Assembly (NCBI RefSeq): GCF_032854445.1
Contig: NC_088304.1
Span: 11,667,704 to 11,731,703, forward strand
Reading direction: 5' to 3'
Origin: Liolophura sinensis
Lineage: Eukaryota; Mollusca; Polyplacophora; Chitonida; Chitonidae
Length of the DNA stretch: 64,000 nt
In this document: in pieces, positions 1-10,345 of the stretch
Position numbering within the stretch: position 1 is the first letter of the stretch
Layout: every line of letters starts with the position of its first letter
The notes under the pieces: model-generated
Seen by the model: the letters and a program-made list of their open reading frames with translations, nothing else
Database searches by the model: none
What the model was told of the DNA's origin: nothing
Position numbers and translations under genes: made by a program

Positions 1-162
1 TGTTCTGAGTCAATTGACTGTTATAGAACTGCTCAAGTTTGTCGGTTTGTGGACGTACCGGTGTGTATAATCAACTAACACTAAGTGCTAAACATTTAAA
101 CTCACTTTTTAAGGATATCGCCGTTCTGAGTCAATTGACTGTTATAGAACTGCTCAAGTTTG
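1..162 (+). repeat. Tandem repeat of about 121 bp, two partial units
   Basis: A stretch of about 40 bases beginning GTTCTGAGTCAATTGACTG occurs at 3-42 and again at 123-162, giving a period of about 121 bases. A third, decayed unit can be recognised at about 640-715 from its shared 'ataatcaacta' portion. A SINE has entered just after the second copy. No function is suggested. Confidence 0.6.
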
Positions 163-306
163 TTTATTTATTTATTTGATAGAAGTTTTACGCCATAGGT
201 TGCTGATGGACCTTCCCACGTATGAGCCAAGAAGGAAGCCAGTATGACGTGGGCTTGAACTCACAGCAATCGCATTTGTGAAAGGCCACGGGGGCCCCTA
301 CTCCCT
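163..306 (-). repeat. tRNA-derived SINE, minus orientation, internally deleted
   Basis: The reverse complement starts with a tRNA-like head (GGGGGCCCCCGTGGCC, with a B-box-like segment) and ends in TAAA repeats, like the other copies in this window. The central part between the gttttacgcc tail and the ggttgctg segment is missing, so this is a deletion copy. Confidence 0.75.
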
Positions 307-1040
307 CTATAACCAAAGTGCAGGTCATTGTCAATGTTAATGGAAACATATCCCAAACCAGTATTTGTCTTTGATGACAAATGTTGATTTAAGCTTATTC
401 TTCACAATACATGATAGTATACACGAATCCTAGTAAACCATATACCTTGGCCAAATTACAAACTTTGGTATTCGTTTATATTGTGTGTGTGACTGGAAGT
501 GTGTGGTTTTATAGCGGTTCAATTATAGATATTCATTTCCTGCTTTGTCGTCAGTATATGTAATTTCCCCCCCCCCCCCCACACACACACACAAAACGTG
601 AATATTTAAATTGAGGTTCAAATCATGTCGCATTGATTAAGTGAGTCAATTCAGGGTATGAAAACGCGAGGCGGTGTGCATAATCAACTATCAATAACTG
701 TTAAATATTTGTTTTTGTCGCCAACAATGTGCGATGTTAGTTGTTGTGAGTGGGATGTCATCTATTCAACTTACCAGAACAAATTCACCGCTGACTAATT
801 AATATCCACAATGGGCAGGGATAATTCTTTAACCTACAAAACATTGGAAATCTCACGATGTCGTACTGGATGGTTTACACAACGAAAAGGTTACTACTCT
901 CATCGTGATGACACAGATGTAGGTGTATGTTAAAGAAAATATGTTCCGTGTTATAGAAGTCATTATCAATCAATGATGTGTTTACCCGCTTCAGATGATA
1001 TATGGGTGTGTTTACAGGCTCTAATAATGTTAACTGGTTT
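307..1040. other. Non-coding stretch with a poly-C/(CA)n tract
   Basis: No gene is supported here. A run of C followed by alternating CA occupies about 567-595. A decayed copy of the 121-bp repeat lies at about 640-715. The outer limit of the palindrome falls near 940. Confidence 0.6.
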
Positions 1041-1062
1041 CTATTTCTCTTCTTCCCAGACC

Positions 1063-1113
1063 ATGTATTGTATAAGCGTTTTATTTATGGCAGTGGTGCT
1101 GACCAGCGCTAGG
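1063..1113 (+). CDS. Putative signal-peptide first exon, left-arm copy
   Basis: The 51-nt open segment starts at an ATG and ends exactly at a good donor, AGG|GTATGT. It encodes 17 residues (MYCISVLFMAVVLTSAR) with the hydrophobic core and small residues of a secretory signal. The same exon with the same donor exists on the minus strand at 43,053-43,103 in the other arm, differing by only a few residues. Conservation of the start codon, frame and donor in both arms supports a real first exon. The partner exon is uncertain: the most similar downstream block (1,621-2,013) is interrupted by a SINE and its best frame does not join in phase. This may be a pseudogene of a small secreted protein. Confidence 0.35.
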
Positions 1114-1223
1114 GTATGTACTGTGTACTATTTGTTTATTTATTAATCAGTTTGTTTGTTTATTTATTTAAAATCCATTGTATGAAAACAAGCGTTAAAT
1201 ACTTACTTCTACAAAGCAATCGT

Positions 1224-1480
1224 CTGTATAAACTCACTTGTACGAAGTGGGCGTCCATATATAAAATGGGTGTCCATATATACCCACTTGTACAAGGTGG
1301 TCGTCCATATGAACCGACTTGCACAAAGTGGGTGTCCATATAAACCCACTTGTACAAGGTGGGTGTACCTTTAAACCCACTGACACAAAGTGTGTGTCCA
1401 TATAAACCCACTTATACAAAATGGGTGTCCATACATACCCACCTGTACAAAGTGGGCGTCCATATTCCACGTGTACAGCG
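1224..1480 (+). repeat. 31-bp tandem repeat with a CACTTGTACAAAGTG dyad
   Basis: About eight diverged units of 31 bases (consensus core CCCACTTGTACAAAGTGGG plus a 'tgtccatataa' linker). Each unit contains an interrupted palindrome centred on GTAC. ORFs on both strands here only reflect the repeat. An inverted array of the same unit lies at 42,610-42,960. Confidence 0.85.
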
Positions 1481-1641
1481 TGAGTATCGATGATTCATAA
1501 CCGGTGTGTAAAAGTGAACGTCCGTACTTGTACGAAGTATGTATTCTTGGGGTTTAACGTCGTATTTAACGATTTTAATGACATTAAAATGTGTTGATAT
1601 ATTGTGTCTTCTTGTGACAGGGCAAGTTCATGCTGCCACAG

Positions 1642-1865
1642 ATGACCCAGGAGTCTCTCACCAATGCGGTCGCTGTGAAATCAAGTCCAGCTCATGCTGG
1701 CTTCCTCTCCGGTCGTACGTGGGAAGGTTTTCCAGCAACCTGCGGATGGTTGTGGGTTTCCCCAGGGCTCTGCCTGGTTTCCACCCACCATCATGCTGGC
1801 CGCCGTCGTATAAGTGGAATATTCTTGAGTACGGCGTGAAACACCAATCAAATAAATAAATAAAT
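1642..1865 (+). repeat. tRNA-derived SINE with target-site duplication
   Basis: This 5'-truncated copy starts at 'atgacccagg' and ends in AATAAATAAAT. It is flanked by a perfect 13-base duplication CATGCTGCCACAG (1,629-1,641 and 1,866-1,878). The right arm lacks it, so it inserted after the arms separated. It splits an exon-like block. Confidence 0.9.
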
Positions 1866-2013
1866 CATGCTGCCACAGTGCTGCTGTCACGGAAGCAATG
1901 TGTGGAAGACACCAGACAGGACACCCTACCCAGTCACAGTGTACTGGCATCGTGTCTCCTTGCTCTAACCCCCCACAATGCTGAACGAGGCAGCAACAAG
2001 TACCATTTTTAGG
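1866..2013 (+). pseudogene. Exon-like block split by a SINE (unknown gene)
   Basis: Ignoring the SINE, the block 1,621-2,013 stays open in one frame to a TAG at about 2,013. The right arm has a matching open stretch on the minus strand (about 42,360-42,500). A shared peptide core containing PSHSVL is in the same frame in both arms. This suggests a former exon. I do not recognise the family. Its phase does not fit the putative signal exon upstream. Confidence 0.25.
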
Positions 2014-2129
2014 GTTTTTGGTATGACCCGATCCTGGTTTGATCCCTACTTGTACAAATGGTGGTCTGGTCTAATCTAAAAAGTAAAAAAAAGTTTACAG
2101 TGCACTTCTCCAAAGCGTCAATTAATAGG

Positions 2130-2585
2130 GTACTTGTATAAAGTGCGGTTCCATAGTCCACTTGCACAAAGTGAGCTTCCATAGTCCACTTGTTACAAAG
2201 TGAGCTTCAATAGTCCGCTTGTACAAAGTGAGCTTTCACAGTCCACTTTTACAAATTGCGCTTCCATAGTCCACTTGTACAAACTGAGCGTCTATAGTCC
2301 ACCTGTACAAAGTGAGCTTTCACAATCCGCTTTTTACAAAGTGAGCTTCCATTGTCCACTTGTACATATTGAGCGTTCACATCTGTAGAAAGTGAGCACC
2401 CACAGTCCACCTGTGCAATGTGAGCGTCCATAGTCCACTTGTACAAAGTGAGCACCCACAGTCCACTTGTGTAATGTGAACGTCCATAGCCCTCTTGTAC
2501 AAGGGAGCACCCACAGTCCACTTGTGTAATGTGAGCGTACATACTCTCCAGGTACAAAACAATCGTTCATAGCCCACTTGTACAA
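2130..2585 (+). repeat. 28-bp tandem repeat, left arm
   Basis: About sixteen units of about 28 bases (TCCACTTGTACAAAGTGAGC followed by 'ttccatag'). The core CACTTGTACAAAGTG is shared with the 31-bp array at 1,224-1,480, but the linker differs. The array is inverted at 41,885-42,290 in the right arm. ORFs here are repeat artefacts. Confidence 0.85.
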
Positions 2586-2589
2586 GTCA

Positions 2590-2900
2590 GATAGGGTGGG
2601 TTATGAAGTGAAAGGTGTTATTATGAAACAAAATCCTATGCCTTCTTCATTATATAGCATGGTCCATAAAAATATTTTCTTGGATATAACATTAATATTT
2701 CAAATCTATTTAATAGTAGTATGATACAAATTTATTTTCAGCTCAGGGAAACCAGCGAAGTGAAACAGCCAGATTAGATTATTACTCAGCGAAATATTCT
2801 TATTAACCCTAACTTTTTTCCGAGTAACAACTGTACCTTTAAGTATCTCTGAAATTTACAAAAGAAATAAGTGAAAGAAATATGGCTTTTCTGACGCTTC
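2590..2900 (+). other. Unique palindrome-arm sequence
   Basis: No gene seen. It aligns closely and colinearly with the reverse complement of 41,590-41,890, and it is the cleanest anchor for arm-to-arm comparison. Confidence 0.7.
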
Positions 2901-2914
2901 TTCAGGATGCTTGT

Positions 2915-3092
2915 CTCGGTATTACGTATGCTGGGTATGCTATTGTTCAAAGCGGTCAAACAGCTCGCTAGATCGAATCCAGCTCTCGCAGACTTGGTTG
3001 CAGCTTCAAGTCAGGGCTTTTTTTCTGGTGCCAGAAAGGGCGCCTTTTCCTCAGGCTCCTTCCAAGCCTAACCGCTCTAACAAATGTCAAAA
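2915..3092 (+). repeat. Second SINE-like repeat with a B-box (arm-shared)
   Basis: Contains GATCGAATCC, resembling a Pol III B-box, followed by a 'gcagacttggttgcagc' segment. The same unit is in the right arm at 41,366-41,570 (minus), so it predates the duplication. The short ORFs across it are not convincing genes. Confidence 0.45.
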
Positions 3093-3107
3093 CTTTTATT
3101 CAAAAAT

Positions 3108-3262
3108 ATTATATTTATTTATTTATTTGATTGGTGTTTTACACCGTACTCAAGAATATTTCACTTATACGACGGCGGCCAGCATTATAATGGGGGGACA
3201 GCGAGCATAGCCGGGATGGGGTGGGGTGGGGTGTGGAGAACCCACGACCATCCGCATGTTGC
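3108..3262 (-). repeat. tRNA-derived SINE, 3' part
   Basis: TTTATTTATTTGATTGG, the 'gtgttttacaccgtactcaag' tail and 'acggcggccagcattat' are typical of the minus orientation of this family. The copy is cut off after the 'ccacgaccatccgcatgttgctg' portion. Confidence 0.75.
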
Positions 3263-3900
3263 TGATCCTTACTAACTATCACACTATCGTCACGGTTCTG
3301 ATCACGATTCTGATCACGGTTCTGGTCACGGTTCTGGTTTTAGTCTCTGTGATTTAGTCTTTTATATTTCTACCACCAGGTGGTATACATCAGTTGTGGG
3401 ATCCGTATTATACAAACGTCATTGCGGTAACATGCGGATGACATAACCATCATGGCAACATTTTAAAAGTGCAGGTCAAAATTTCAAAATTTATATTAAA
3501 TTTCTTTTAATATAATTTTCCATGTATGTTTTTTTCTTTCAAGACGAGACGGTAGTTTCTATGTCTAATTTGAACATTTGAACAACATAAATATTATCAG
3601 GTATACTAGTATCAGGTTGGACAGAGCTACTAGCTTTAAAAACAAAATTCTGGCACAAATATATTATTAAACGTGCATAACATCTTCATATAGAACATTA
3701 TTATGCAAAGACGATATATACTAAGAAATGGCCGCGAACACCCCCGTATAAATATTATTTTCAAATGGCTTTTTTTGAAAAATAAAAATAACATATAGAA
3801 GGTCATATTTTCAACTAAGTTTTAAACTCTTTCATCTGTTTTCTCCACCTTTAAAATTCCCCTAGGCTGCAGCTGAATCGTTTATACGAGACACATGCCT
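3263..3900 (+). other. Arm-shared non-coding block
   Basis: Starts with a few short 'tcacggttctgg' repeats, then AT-rich sequence matching 38,800-39,480 in reverse. No coding potential seen. Confidence 0.6.
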
Positions 3901-3906
3901 AAGAGC

Positions 3907-4048
3907 CTGTCAACAGTCTGCGGATGGTCCCCTCTGCGGTTTCCCTCTGGCTCTGCTCGGTTTCCTCCCACCATAATGCTGGCCACCGTCGCATAAGTGA
4001 AATATTCTTCAGTATGGCGTAAAACCCCAATCAGTTAGATAAATACTT
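3907..4048 (+). repeat. tRNA-derived SINE, 3' half
   Basis: Runs from 'ctgcggatggtc' through 'cctcccaccataatgctggcc' to the 'aaaccccaatcag' tail. The head is absent. Confidence 0.7.
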
Positions 4049-4436
4049 GCCCAAGACAAGGCTACATTCCCACATTCCGCCACTGTGCCTCTGCTTACGT
4101 TTTTCAGCCCCATCGTCTTCCGGAAAATTCAGCATCAGATTTGTGTCAGATTCCATGGTGACGAAGCGGGGATGTAACATTGTGTATTCTGTGTCTGGCA
4201 ATAACAACTTGCACGAGCTATATTTGCAGAATTCAGGCCCTGAGATCTCCCCGTTATCCAGAAAATCTAGAGCAGTCAGCCTAAATCAACCGCCTTCATT
4301 CACAGGAAGCAAATCCCGGTCACAAGTTCTTGAACACACAAGCCTTCGACTAAACCCAGACAATGTATTCCCGAAGGCATTGCCAGGCCATTCCAACACT
4401 GTTTTCCAGCATTTCCTCCACGCGACCACACTGTAG
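4047..4436 (-). pseudogene. Exon-like block conserved in both arms (left copy)
   Basis: The minus strand matches the plus-strand block 38,220-38,642. Shared peptide elements include PDTEY, VTMESDTNLM, PEDD and, further upstream, RDLLPVN. A reasonable acceptor (tttag|GCTGAC) lies before the shared segment. The left copy has a 5-base indel in the upstream part relative to the right copy and no matching donor, so it is probably broken. No family is recognised. The plus-strand ORF of 129 codons here is considered a shadow. Confidence 0.3.
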
Positions 4437-4479
4437 TGAAACCATCCGGCCACGAATTTTCTGCAGACGCAAAGGAACA

Positions 4480-4850
4480 AAAGCCCCTGGAAACATGCCA
4501 CCACCACCATTACCAGGCCGCGTGCCCGTACTACCCTTTCAAGGCCATTTTCACCCACACCTATTCCGGGCCGTTTTCCCCCTCCACGGCCACCTCCCCC
4601 TGGAAACCATCCGCCTGGAAAACTTTCCCCTGAAAACCGCCCACCACCTCCTGGAAGCCCCCATTCCCTGACAATTCCCATCTTCCACCACCCCCTGGCA
4701 ATTTATCTCTTCCACCACCCTCTGACGACTCCTATCTCCCACCACTCTGGCGATTTCTGTGGTCCGTCACCCTCTAACAATTCTCTTCCTTCATCCTCTC
4801 GCGATTCCTTTCCTCCGTGTCCCTCTGACAATTTCTCTCTTCCTTTACTC
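4480..4850 (-). repeat. C-rich degenerate repeat next to the 27-bp array
   Basis: Pro/Gly-type low-complexity sequence (ccaccaccacc, ccctggaaa). Its right-arm mate is 38,020-38,215. It grades into the minisatellite. ORFs here are compositional. Confidence 0.5.
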
Positions 4851-4856
4851 TTTGGA

Positions 4857-5092
4857 AATATAAGCGTGAAGTCCGACATTCCTTTACCATTCGCAGTCCG
4901 TAAAGGGCGTTCCAAGTCGATAATCGCAAGATCCATTTCCACAACAACGTTTAACACTAACTCCCGAAGGCAAAGGTATGTAAGAAATTATACAAATAAG
5001 AAATAAAGCCGGTAACACACAAGAGAGAAGCGGTCATCAGTTTTCAACGATGTCGGGCAGACAATGAATATTCCAGGCATGAATTCCATATC
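4857..5092 (-). repeat. 236-bp dispersed module, copy 1
   Basis: Its reverse complement matches 11,811-12,046 at about 93 percent by eye, with sharp ends (GATATGGAATTCATGCC at one end, GACTT(C/G)ACGCTTATAT at the other). The two copies lie in opposite orientation within the left arm. No corresponding copy was seen in the right arm. It is probably a small mobile element or LTR piece. An ORF is open in one copy but has a stop in the other. Confidence 0.6.
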
Positions 5093-5099
5093 TTTCATC

Positions 5100-6240
5100 A
5101 CCCTATGACAATTCCTCTCTTCCACCACCCTGGTAATACATCTCTTCCATCACTCTCTGTCAATTCCTCTCTTCCATCACCCTAAGACGATTCCTCTTTT
5201 ACATCACCCTCTGACTAGTAATCTCTTCCATCATCTTCTGACAATTCCCCTCTTCCATAGTCCTCGGACAATTACTCTCTTCTATCATCCTCTGACAATC
5301 CCTCTTATGCATCATTCTCAGATAATTCCACTCTTCCATCATACTCTGACAATTCCTCTCTTCCGTCATCCTCCGACAATTCCTCTCATGCACCATTCTC
5401 TGACAATTCCTCTCTTCCATAGTCCTGGGACAATTCCTCTCTTCCATCATCCTCTGACAATTCCTCTCTTCCATCATTCTCAGATAATTCCACTCTTCCA
5501 TCATACTCTGACAATTCCTCTCTTCCGTCATTCTCTGACAATTCCTCTCTTCCATCATTCTCTGACAATTCCTTTCTTCCATCATCCTCTGATAGATCCT
5601 CTCTTCAATCATCCTCTGACAGCTCCTCTCTTCCATCATTCTCTGACAATTCCTCTTTTCCATCATCCTCTGATAGCTCCTCTCTTCCATCATCTTCTGA
5701 CAATTCCTCTCTTCCATCATTCTCTGACAATTCCTCTCTTCCATCTTTCTCTGACAATTCCTTTCTTCCATCATCCTCTGATACATCCTCTCTTCAATCA
5801 TCCTCTGACAGCTCCTCTCTTCCATCATTCTCTGACAATTCCTCTTTTCCATCATCCTCTGATAGCTCCTCTCTTCCATCATCCTCTGACAATTCCTCTC
5901 TTCCATAGTCCTCGGACAATTCCTCTCTTCCGTCATTCTCTGACAATTCCTCTCTTCCATCATTCTCTGACAATTCCTTTCTTCCATCATCCTGTGATAG
6001 ATCCTCTCTTCAATCATCCTCTGACAGCTCCTCTCTTCCATCATTCTCTGACAATTCCTCTTTTCCATCATCCTCTGATAGCTCTGGGATTAATCACCCA
6101 AGATTCTTCAACCCTAGGTAATCCGCCACCACACTGGCAATTCGTCTCTTCCACCACTTTCTGCAATTTCCTTTCTTCCACCACCCTATAGCAATTCTTC
6201 TCTTCCACCACCCCCCAGTAATTCCTCTCTTTCGGCACCC
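5100..6240 (-). repeat. 27-bp minisatellite, left arm
   Basis: About 40 units of 27 bases (TTCCTCTCTTCCATCATCC with 'tctgacaa'), the reverse complement of the right-arm array. Recurrences of a variant unit at 5,604, 5,793 and 6,009 are spaced 189 and 216 bases (7 and 8 units), showing higher-order copying. Because 27 is a multiple of three and the unit lacks stops, long ORFs (290 and 294 codons) arise on both strands. I see no sign that they are genes. Confidence 0.9.
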
Positions 6241-6399
6241 TCTTGAAACCCAAGGACCTTACTCCGCAACTTTATTACGGCGACATTTTCAGAAAGCTTC
6301 TCTCTTCTATCATTGCCCGAGAACCACTTTGCTTCTGTTCAGTTCTGCCTAAACAGAACTGAACTACTTTGTTTATATTTCAACGTTAAGAATTGATGG

Positions 6400-6740
6400 A
6401 CTGGAATAATGTCTGGTAGTGATAAAATATATGAAACTAAGACAGAATTAGATTGCTCTCAGACACCGTTCAAAATTTTTGAAATTGAAATTTCAAGTAC
6501 CAATTTGGCAGAAATGATTGAACGAAATTATAAGGATAGACGTAAGAAAACAAATAATGTGTTCAAAGGTTTGGCCAAATGTGGCCTGACTTCCCAAGTC
6601 ACTTTTACTGGCAAAAGTAACTCACTGGCTCTTTAGCCTACTTATTTCATCTACATTTGAGAAAACCGAAGATGCCTTACATTTATTTGGAATGAAAAGC
6701 CCGATAAAATTGCGTGAAAAACAATTACGAAATAGTGTTT
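6400..6740 (+). pseudogene. LINE reverse-transcriptase relic, left arm
   Basis: The 75-codon frame starting at 6,409 contains segments typical of the C-terminal (thumb and beyond) part of non-LTR reverse transcriptases: FKIFEIEISSTNLAEM, NYKDR, and a K-x-LT...GK segment. The continuation after the stop resembles the following 'W-x-KP-K-I' part. The minus strand of 31,010-31,330 in the right arm is homologous. Both copies are frame-broken and short. This is known LINE architecture; I cannot assign the clade. Confidence 0.5.
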
Positions 6741-7105
6741 TATATGTATTTATATTAAACATTTAAAAATGAGTATAAAAATGTCAATTAGGAAAATATC
6801 TTTTCATAGACGTCATCTTAATGGATGGCTACGGAGATCATCATATATAACACTGGAATTATGCGTGAATTTCTGCAACTTTGTGAAACGTTATTGCCGA
6901 CAGCTGCCATTTTGCTGTTTTTGGTAGCGATGGAACGTAGTCTTGGCCTTTTATAAACAGATTTGACAGAATGAGTAGGATTAACGTTTCAACTTGCAAC
7001 TAGCTAATCATGTTGTCAAGTGATGCTGCTATAATATTTTTTGCTTGATTTGTTTTCTTTTTAGGTCAACAAAAATATTATCCGTTTCGTGACCAACGGA
7101 ATTAA
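6741..7105 (+). other. Arm-shared non-coding block
   Basis: AT-rich. It matches the reverse complement of 29,860-30,180. No gene seen. Confidence 0.6.
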
Positions 7106-7300
7106 GAATTATTTATTCATTTACTTATTTTGTGTTTTATACGGTTTTACCCCGCACCCCTGAATATCTGAAATTGACTGTCTGCATTATCGTAGGAGGA
7201 AATCGGGCAGATCCCGCAACCATCCACAGGTTGCCGCAAAATCTTCCCAAGTGCGACCAGAGAGAAACCAGCATAAGCCAGACTTTATATGAAAGCTCGG
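7106..7300 (-). repeat. Old, degenerate SINE
   Basis: The usual SINE segments are recognisable but heavily mutated. The right arm carries its mate at 29,650-29,850, so this insertion predates the inverted duplication. Confidence 0.55.
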
Positions 7301-8016
7301 ACACGCAGGCCTCGTATTTTGATAGGTGCTATACAATCAGATGAAGGAAGCCAGGCAAACACCTCCATGACAGATCACTGCACCTCTTGGCCATCCTCTT
7401 ACATGCGGTCAATCACTAGTGGGACACGCAGCCTTCAATGAACATATTATTATTACTTATGTATATGTGCGTCCTCTCAATAAGGGCGAGTGCACGAAGC
7501 TACAAATGTCTTGCCCATAGCCAAAAAACGTAGAATAAATGTAAGGTTGCAGAAGAAAATCAAACATAATATTGAACGAGCTTGTGGATATTGCCGGGAC
7601 GAAATCCAACCATACTGACCATACCGCAAAACTTAGAAATGTCAGTAACCGGGAGCAGCCCGTGGCCTATTGCTTAAGATGCATTCTGGCTTTTTCAATC
7701 TCTACGTCGCACGAGACGTAGGATTAATATTGTCTCAGGATGTGGAATTTTCTTGTCTCCCCTGCTTCCATAATAATGTGATTTGGTGATTGGGGGGGAG
7801 TGGGGAGGGTGGGTGGGTGGGTGGTTGGTGGTTGAAATTACTGTCGTACGATATCATCTACTGATGTGACATACATGGCATTTGGCCTATGTCATTTTTA
7901 ATTATCTCTACGTGGACAGCAATATACCGAGGATGGCTTGTGAATATGCATGGCGTGTAAGCCTAATATTTGTTAGATCGTGTGTTGCGTGAAGGTGACA
8001 TTCAACGACTGCGGTC
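7301..8016 (+). pseudogene. Broken mate of the right-arm 102-codon ORF, then non-coding
   Basis: About 7,325-7,620 matches the ORF at 29,296-29,604 (minus) but has in-frame stops and shifts. The rest (to 8,016) is non-coding, with a G-rich run at about 7,790-7,825. Confidence 0.4.
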
Positions 8017-8190
8017 AGCGGTATGGTGGGAGGAAACCGGGCAGAGCCCGGGGAAATCCACAACAATCCGCAGGTTGCTGCAGGACCTTCCCACGTACTG
8101 CCAGAGAGGCAGCCATCATGAGTTGGGGTGAACTCACAGCATTGGTGAGAGGCTCCTTACGCTGCGCTAGCGCGTTAACCAACTGAGCAT
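8017..8190 (-). repeat. tRNA-derived SINE
   Basis: Well-preserved minus-orientation copy, running from 'ggtatggtgggaggaaacc' to 'gctagcgcgttaaccaactga' (the A-box end). The AT-rich tail is missing. It is not at the same site in the right arm. Confidence 0.85.
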
Positions 8191-9156
8191 GGTATACGAA
8201 TATCGACACATATATTCGTGTGCAAAGACAAAACACAAAGAATTTTCTCGAACATTCTACTTTGTAAGCCGAATGTTGAAGATGGATACATATATACGTG
8301 CAGAAAGGCCATGCAGAAACATACCAATACTAGAAAGCCTCTAATAAAGCTAATTGGGTCAGGAAAGTAACCTTCCTATATGCACCAGATATAATTCAAA
8401 TTATTAAGCCACTAGAGGGTTTTACCAGTAATTAATATAAAAGGATGGACATTTGTTTATCAATCGTAAATTGAGCGCCTTTTCGTGTATATCCATGCGT
8501 ACAGTTGTTAATTTTCTAAATTAATATTATAGTAATTGATGTTTCTAAAAATGAATCCTCAGTTATTATCATCTCAACATAATAAATTAATATAGAAAAT
8601 GATCTTCGTTTATAGTGCATGTATACGCACTTCGTCCACGGGTATAAGTATGGAAGGCGATAGAGACACCTATAGTTTTTAAACCAGAGTTTATATAGAT
8701 GTGAAATCTATTCCGTTAATCGCTCTCCAACTAAAAATGATCGAATCAGAATTTTCAGCCACCGAAAAGGGTGACGCAGGTTATGAACTGATGTCAATGG
8801 TTAATTTATTTGAAACAATCATAGGTTATTTGTCTTTTTCATTTTGTCAAGTCATTGTCAAGTCAAAGGCATAATTAACTGATAAACGTACACGAAACGG
8901 TTGGTTTTTGTTCGTTAACAAAACTACGTGTTACACGATATGACATATAAAACTACGAAGAAAGCCTCAGCTTTCTTTTTCGGGCATAAAAATGGCTTTA
9001 AACTGGACGAGACCCTGAGACCCCAGCGGACAATCCAGAAATTAAGTAACCTGCTGTGTTGGCGTCAACGGGGATAGCTGTCAAAACAACTCTGTTGGGC
9101 GAAAGACAGAATATGGGGCAATAGGCTGGCATATACACTTTGTGGACTCTCTGTAC
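8191..9156 (+). other. Arm-shared non-coding block
   Basis: AT-rich. It matches 27,285-28,500 in reverse, interrupted there by a SINE. No gene seen. Confidence 0.6.
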
Positions 9157-9299
9157 AACTTTTGTTTGCAGTGTGGCTTATTTTTAAACATATTTTCTGA
9201 TAAATGACCTCAATCAGAAAGCCGACATTTTAGGAAGCCTTTCGCATTGTAACTTTCGTGGCATAAATAGATGAGTTACATATGTCGCAACTACCGCGT

Positions 9300-9640
9300 C
9301 CCATTATGTCCGTCAGTGATGACGTCAGTAGTATAAAATGGGTGAACGTGCCCATTAGGGGCGGAGGGGAGGGGCGGAGGAGGTGTCGTTGAGTTCGCGC
9401 TGTGTATGGTATGGTATACTACGATATACTACAGTACAGTGTACTGCCTGGTCAGCTTGTAGAGTTGAGTGTTGAGGTATGTCCCGCCAAAACAGACCAG
9501 TGGGTGGGTTGGCTATTTTCCCGCTTGGATCTCCCTAACGTCCGCGCTGCGTCCTCCAATCGGAGGCGGGCGGACGGACCTTTGCAGATGTATGGGTCGC
9601 CAATTTCTTTGACGTCCGCGTTGACGGAATAAATAGAAGG
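9300..9640 (+). promoter_or_regulatory. Polinton terminal-repeat promoter-like segment L1
   Basis: TGATGACGTCAG (a CRE-type palindrome) is followed closely by TATAAAATGGG. About 110 bases further on come TCCCGCCAAAA and TTTTCCCGC, both E2F-like. The same order recurs in L2 (14,859), R2 (23,340, minus) and R1 (27,115, minus). Calling it a promoter is inference. Confidence 0.45.
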
Positions 9641-9827
9641 TTGTGAGATAGGTGGGTCATGCCGCTACAGCTAAACCCTTGGGGTTTTCTCTGAATTACC
9701 CGTTCGCTGACGACAGAAAAAAGGAGCACCCCCAACAAATCATGGCCCATACATGTGCACAAAGCCAGCGCGAGATTAGTTGCCGAGATAATTTAGTGCG
9801 ACATCGCCGCCAAACACGCGGCGTTTG

Positions 9828-9875
9828 ACGGAGGAGGAGGAGGAGGAGGAGGAGGAGGAGGAGGAGGAGGAGGAA
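9828..9875 (+). repeat. (GGA)n microsatellite
   Basis: About 15 GGA units. It is short in the right arm (CTC/TCC at about 26,480-26,500). It creates a poly-proline run in the minus-strand ORF. Confidence 0.9.
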
Positions 9876-9929
9876 ATGGCGGAGAGTCTTTAGAAAGGGT
9901 TTGAATTCGCTTGCCCAGCGTGTGCCAGG

Positions 9930-10345
9930 ACATTTTCCAGACGGGACAACTCAAATACTCGTCCAGAAACTCTTTGCCTTCGTCCGTTTGCAGGTACAAC
10001 AGTTGATGCCCCGTCTTTAAAATGCGTGGAAAAGCCTCGATCAGACGCGCACCGGTTTTGGTGCGCAGTTGGACGATCCAAGGGTACTAGTAGAGAACAT
10101 CAGTGCAGGTAATTAGGTAGTGGTTGTCGTCCTGTGGGGCCAGCCAAGCCGACACGCGCACCTGGCTCACTTTGAGTCCTTGTTGCCGGGCTGCCTTAGG
10201 CAATGGCTGTACGCCGCTGTAAGCCACCTGACTGTCGGGCTCGCAGTACCATGCATGGAGAGTGGCATCAACAGGGTCTGGGTCACTGGCCGCAGGCCTT
10301 CTCTGACCCCACTTCCACTCCCGCCGCCGCTCCTCGTACATTAAC
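9930..10345 (-). pseudogene. Polinton integrase relic, left outer copy
   Basis: The minus strand encodes fragments of a retrovirus-type integrase of the Polinton kind: an N-terminal piece with WYCEPDSQVAYSG, a piece with YLITCTDVL, and QTDEGKEFLD holding the second catalytic aspartate. The region between the first piece and YLITCTDVL is deleted exactly as in the right outer copy. A further deletion after EFLD removes the part that would carry the catalytic glutamate. Dead gene. Confidence 0.65.

Noticed and set aside
2911-3210. 99-codon ORF, and the minus ORF at 41,300-41,557
   Set aside because: They cross a B-box-bearing repeat shared by the arms. The conservation is explained by the repeat, and the frames diverge after about 35 codons.
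5199-6191. 290- and 294-codon ORFs on both strands of the left minisatellite
   Set aside because: Same reason: stop-free 27-bp unit.
9793-9999. Poly-proline protein on the minus strand
   Set aside because: The proline run is a GGA microsatellite inside a broken integrase relic.
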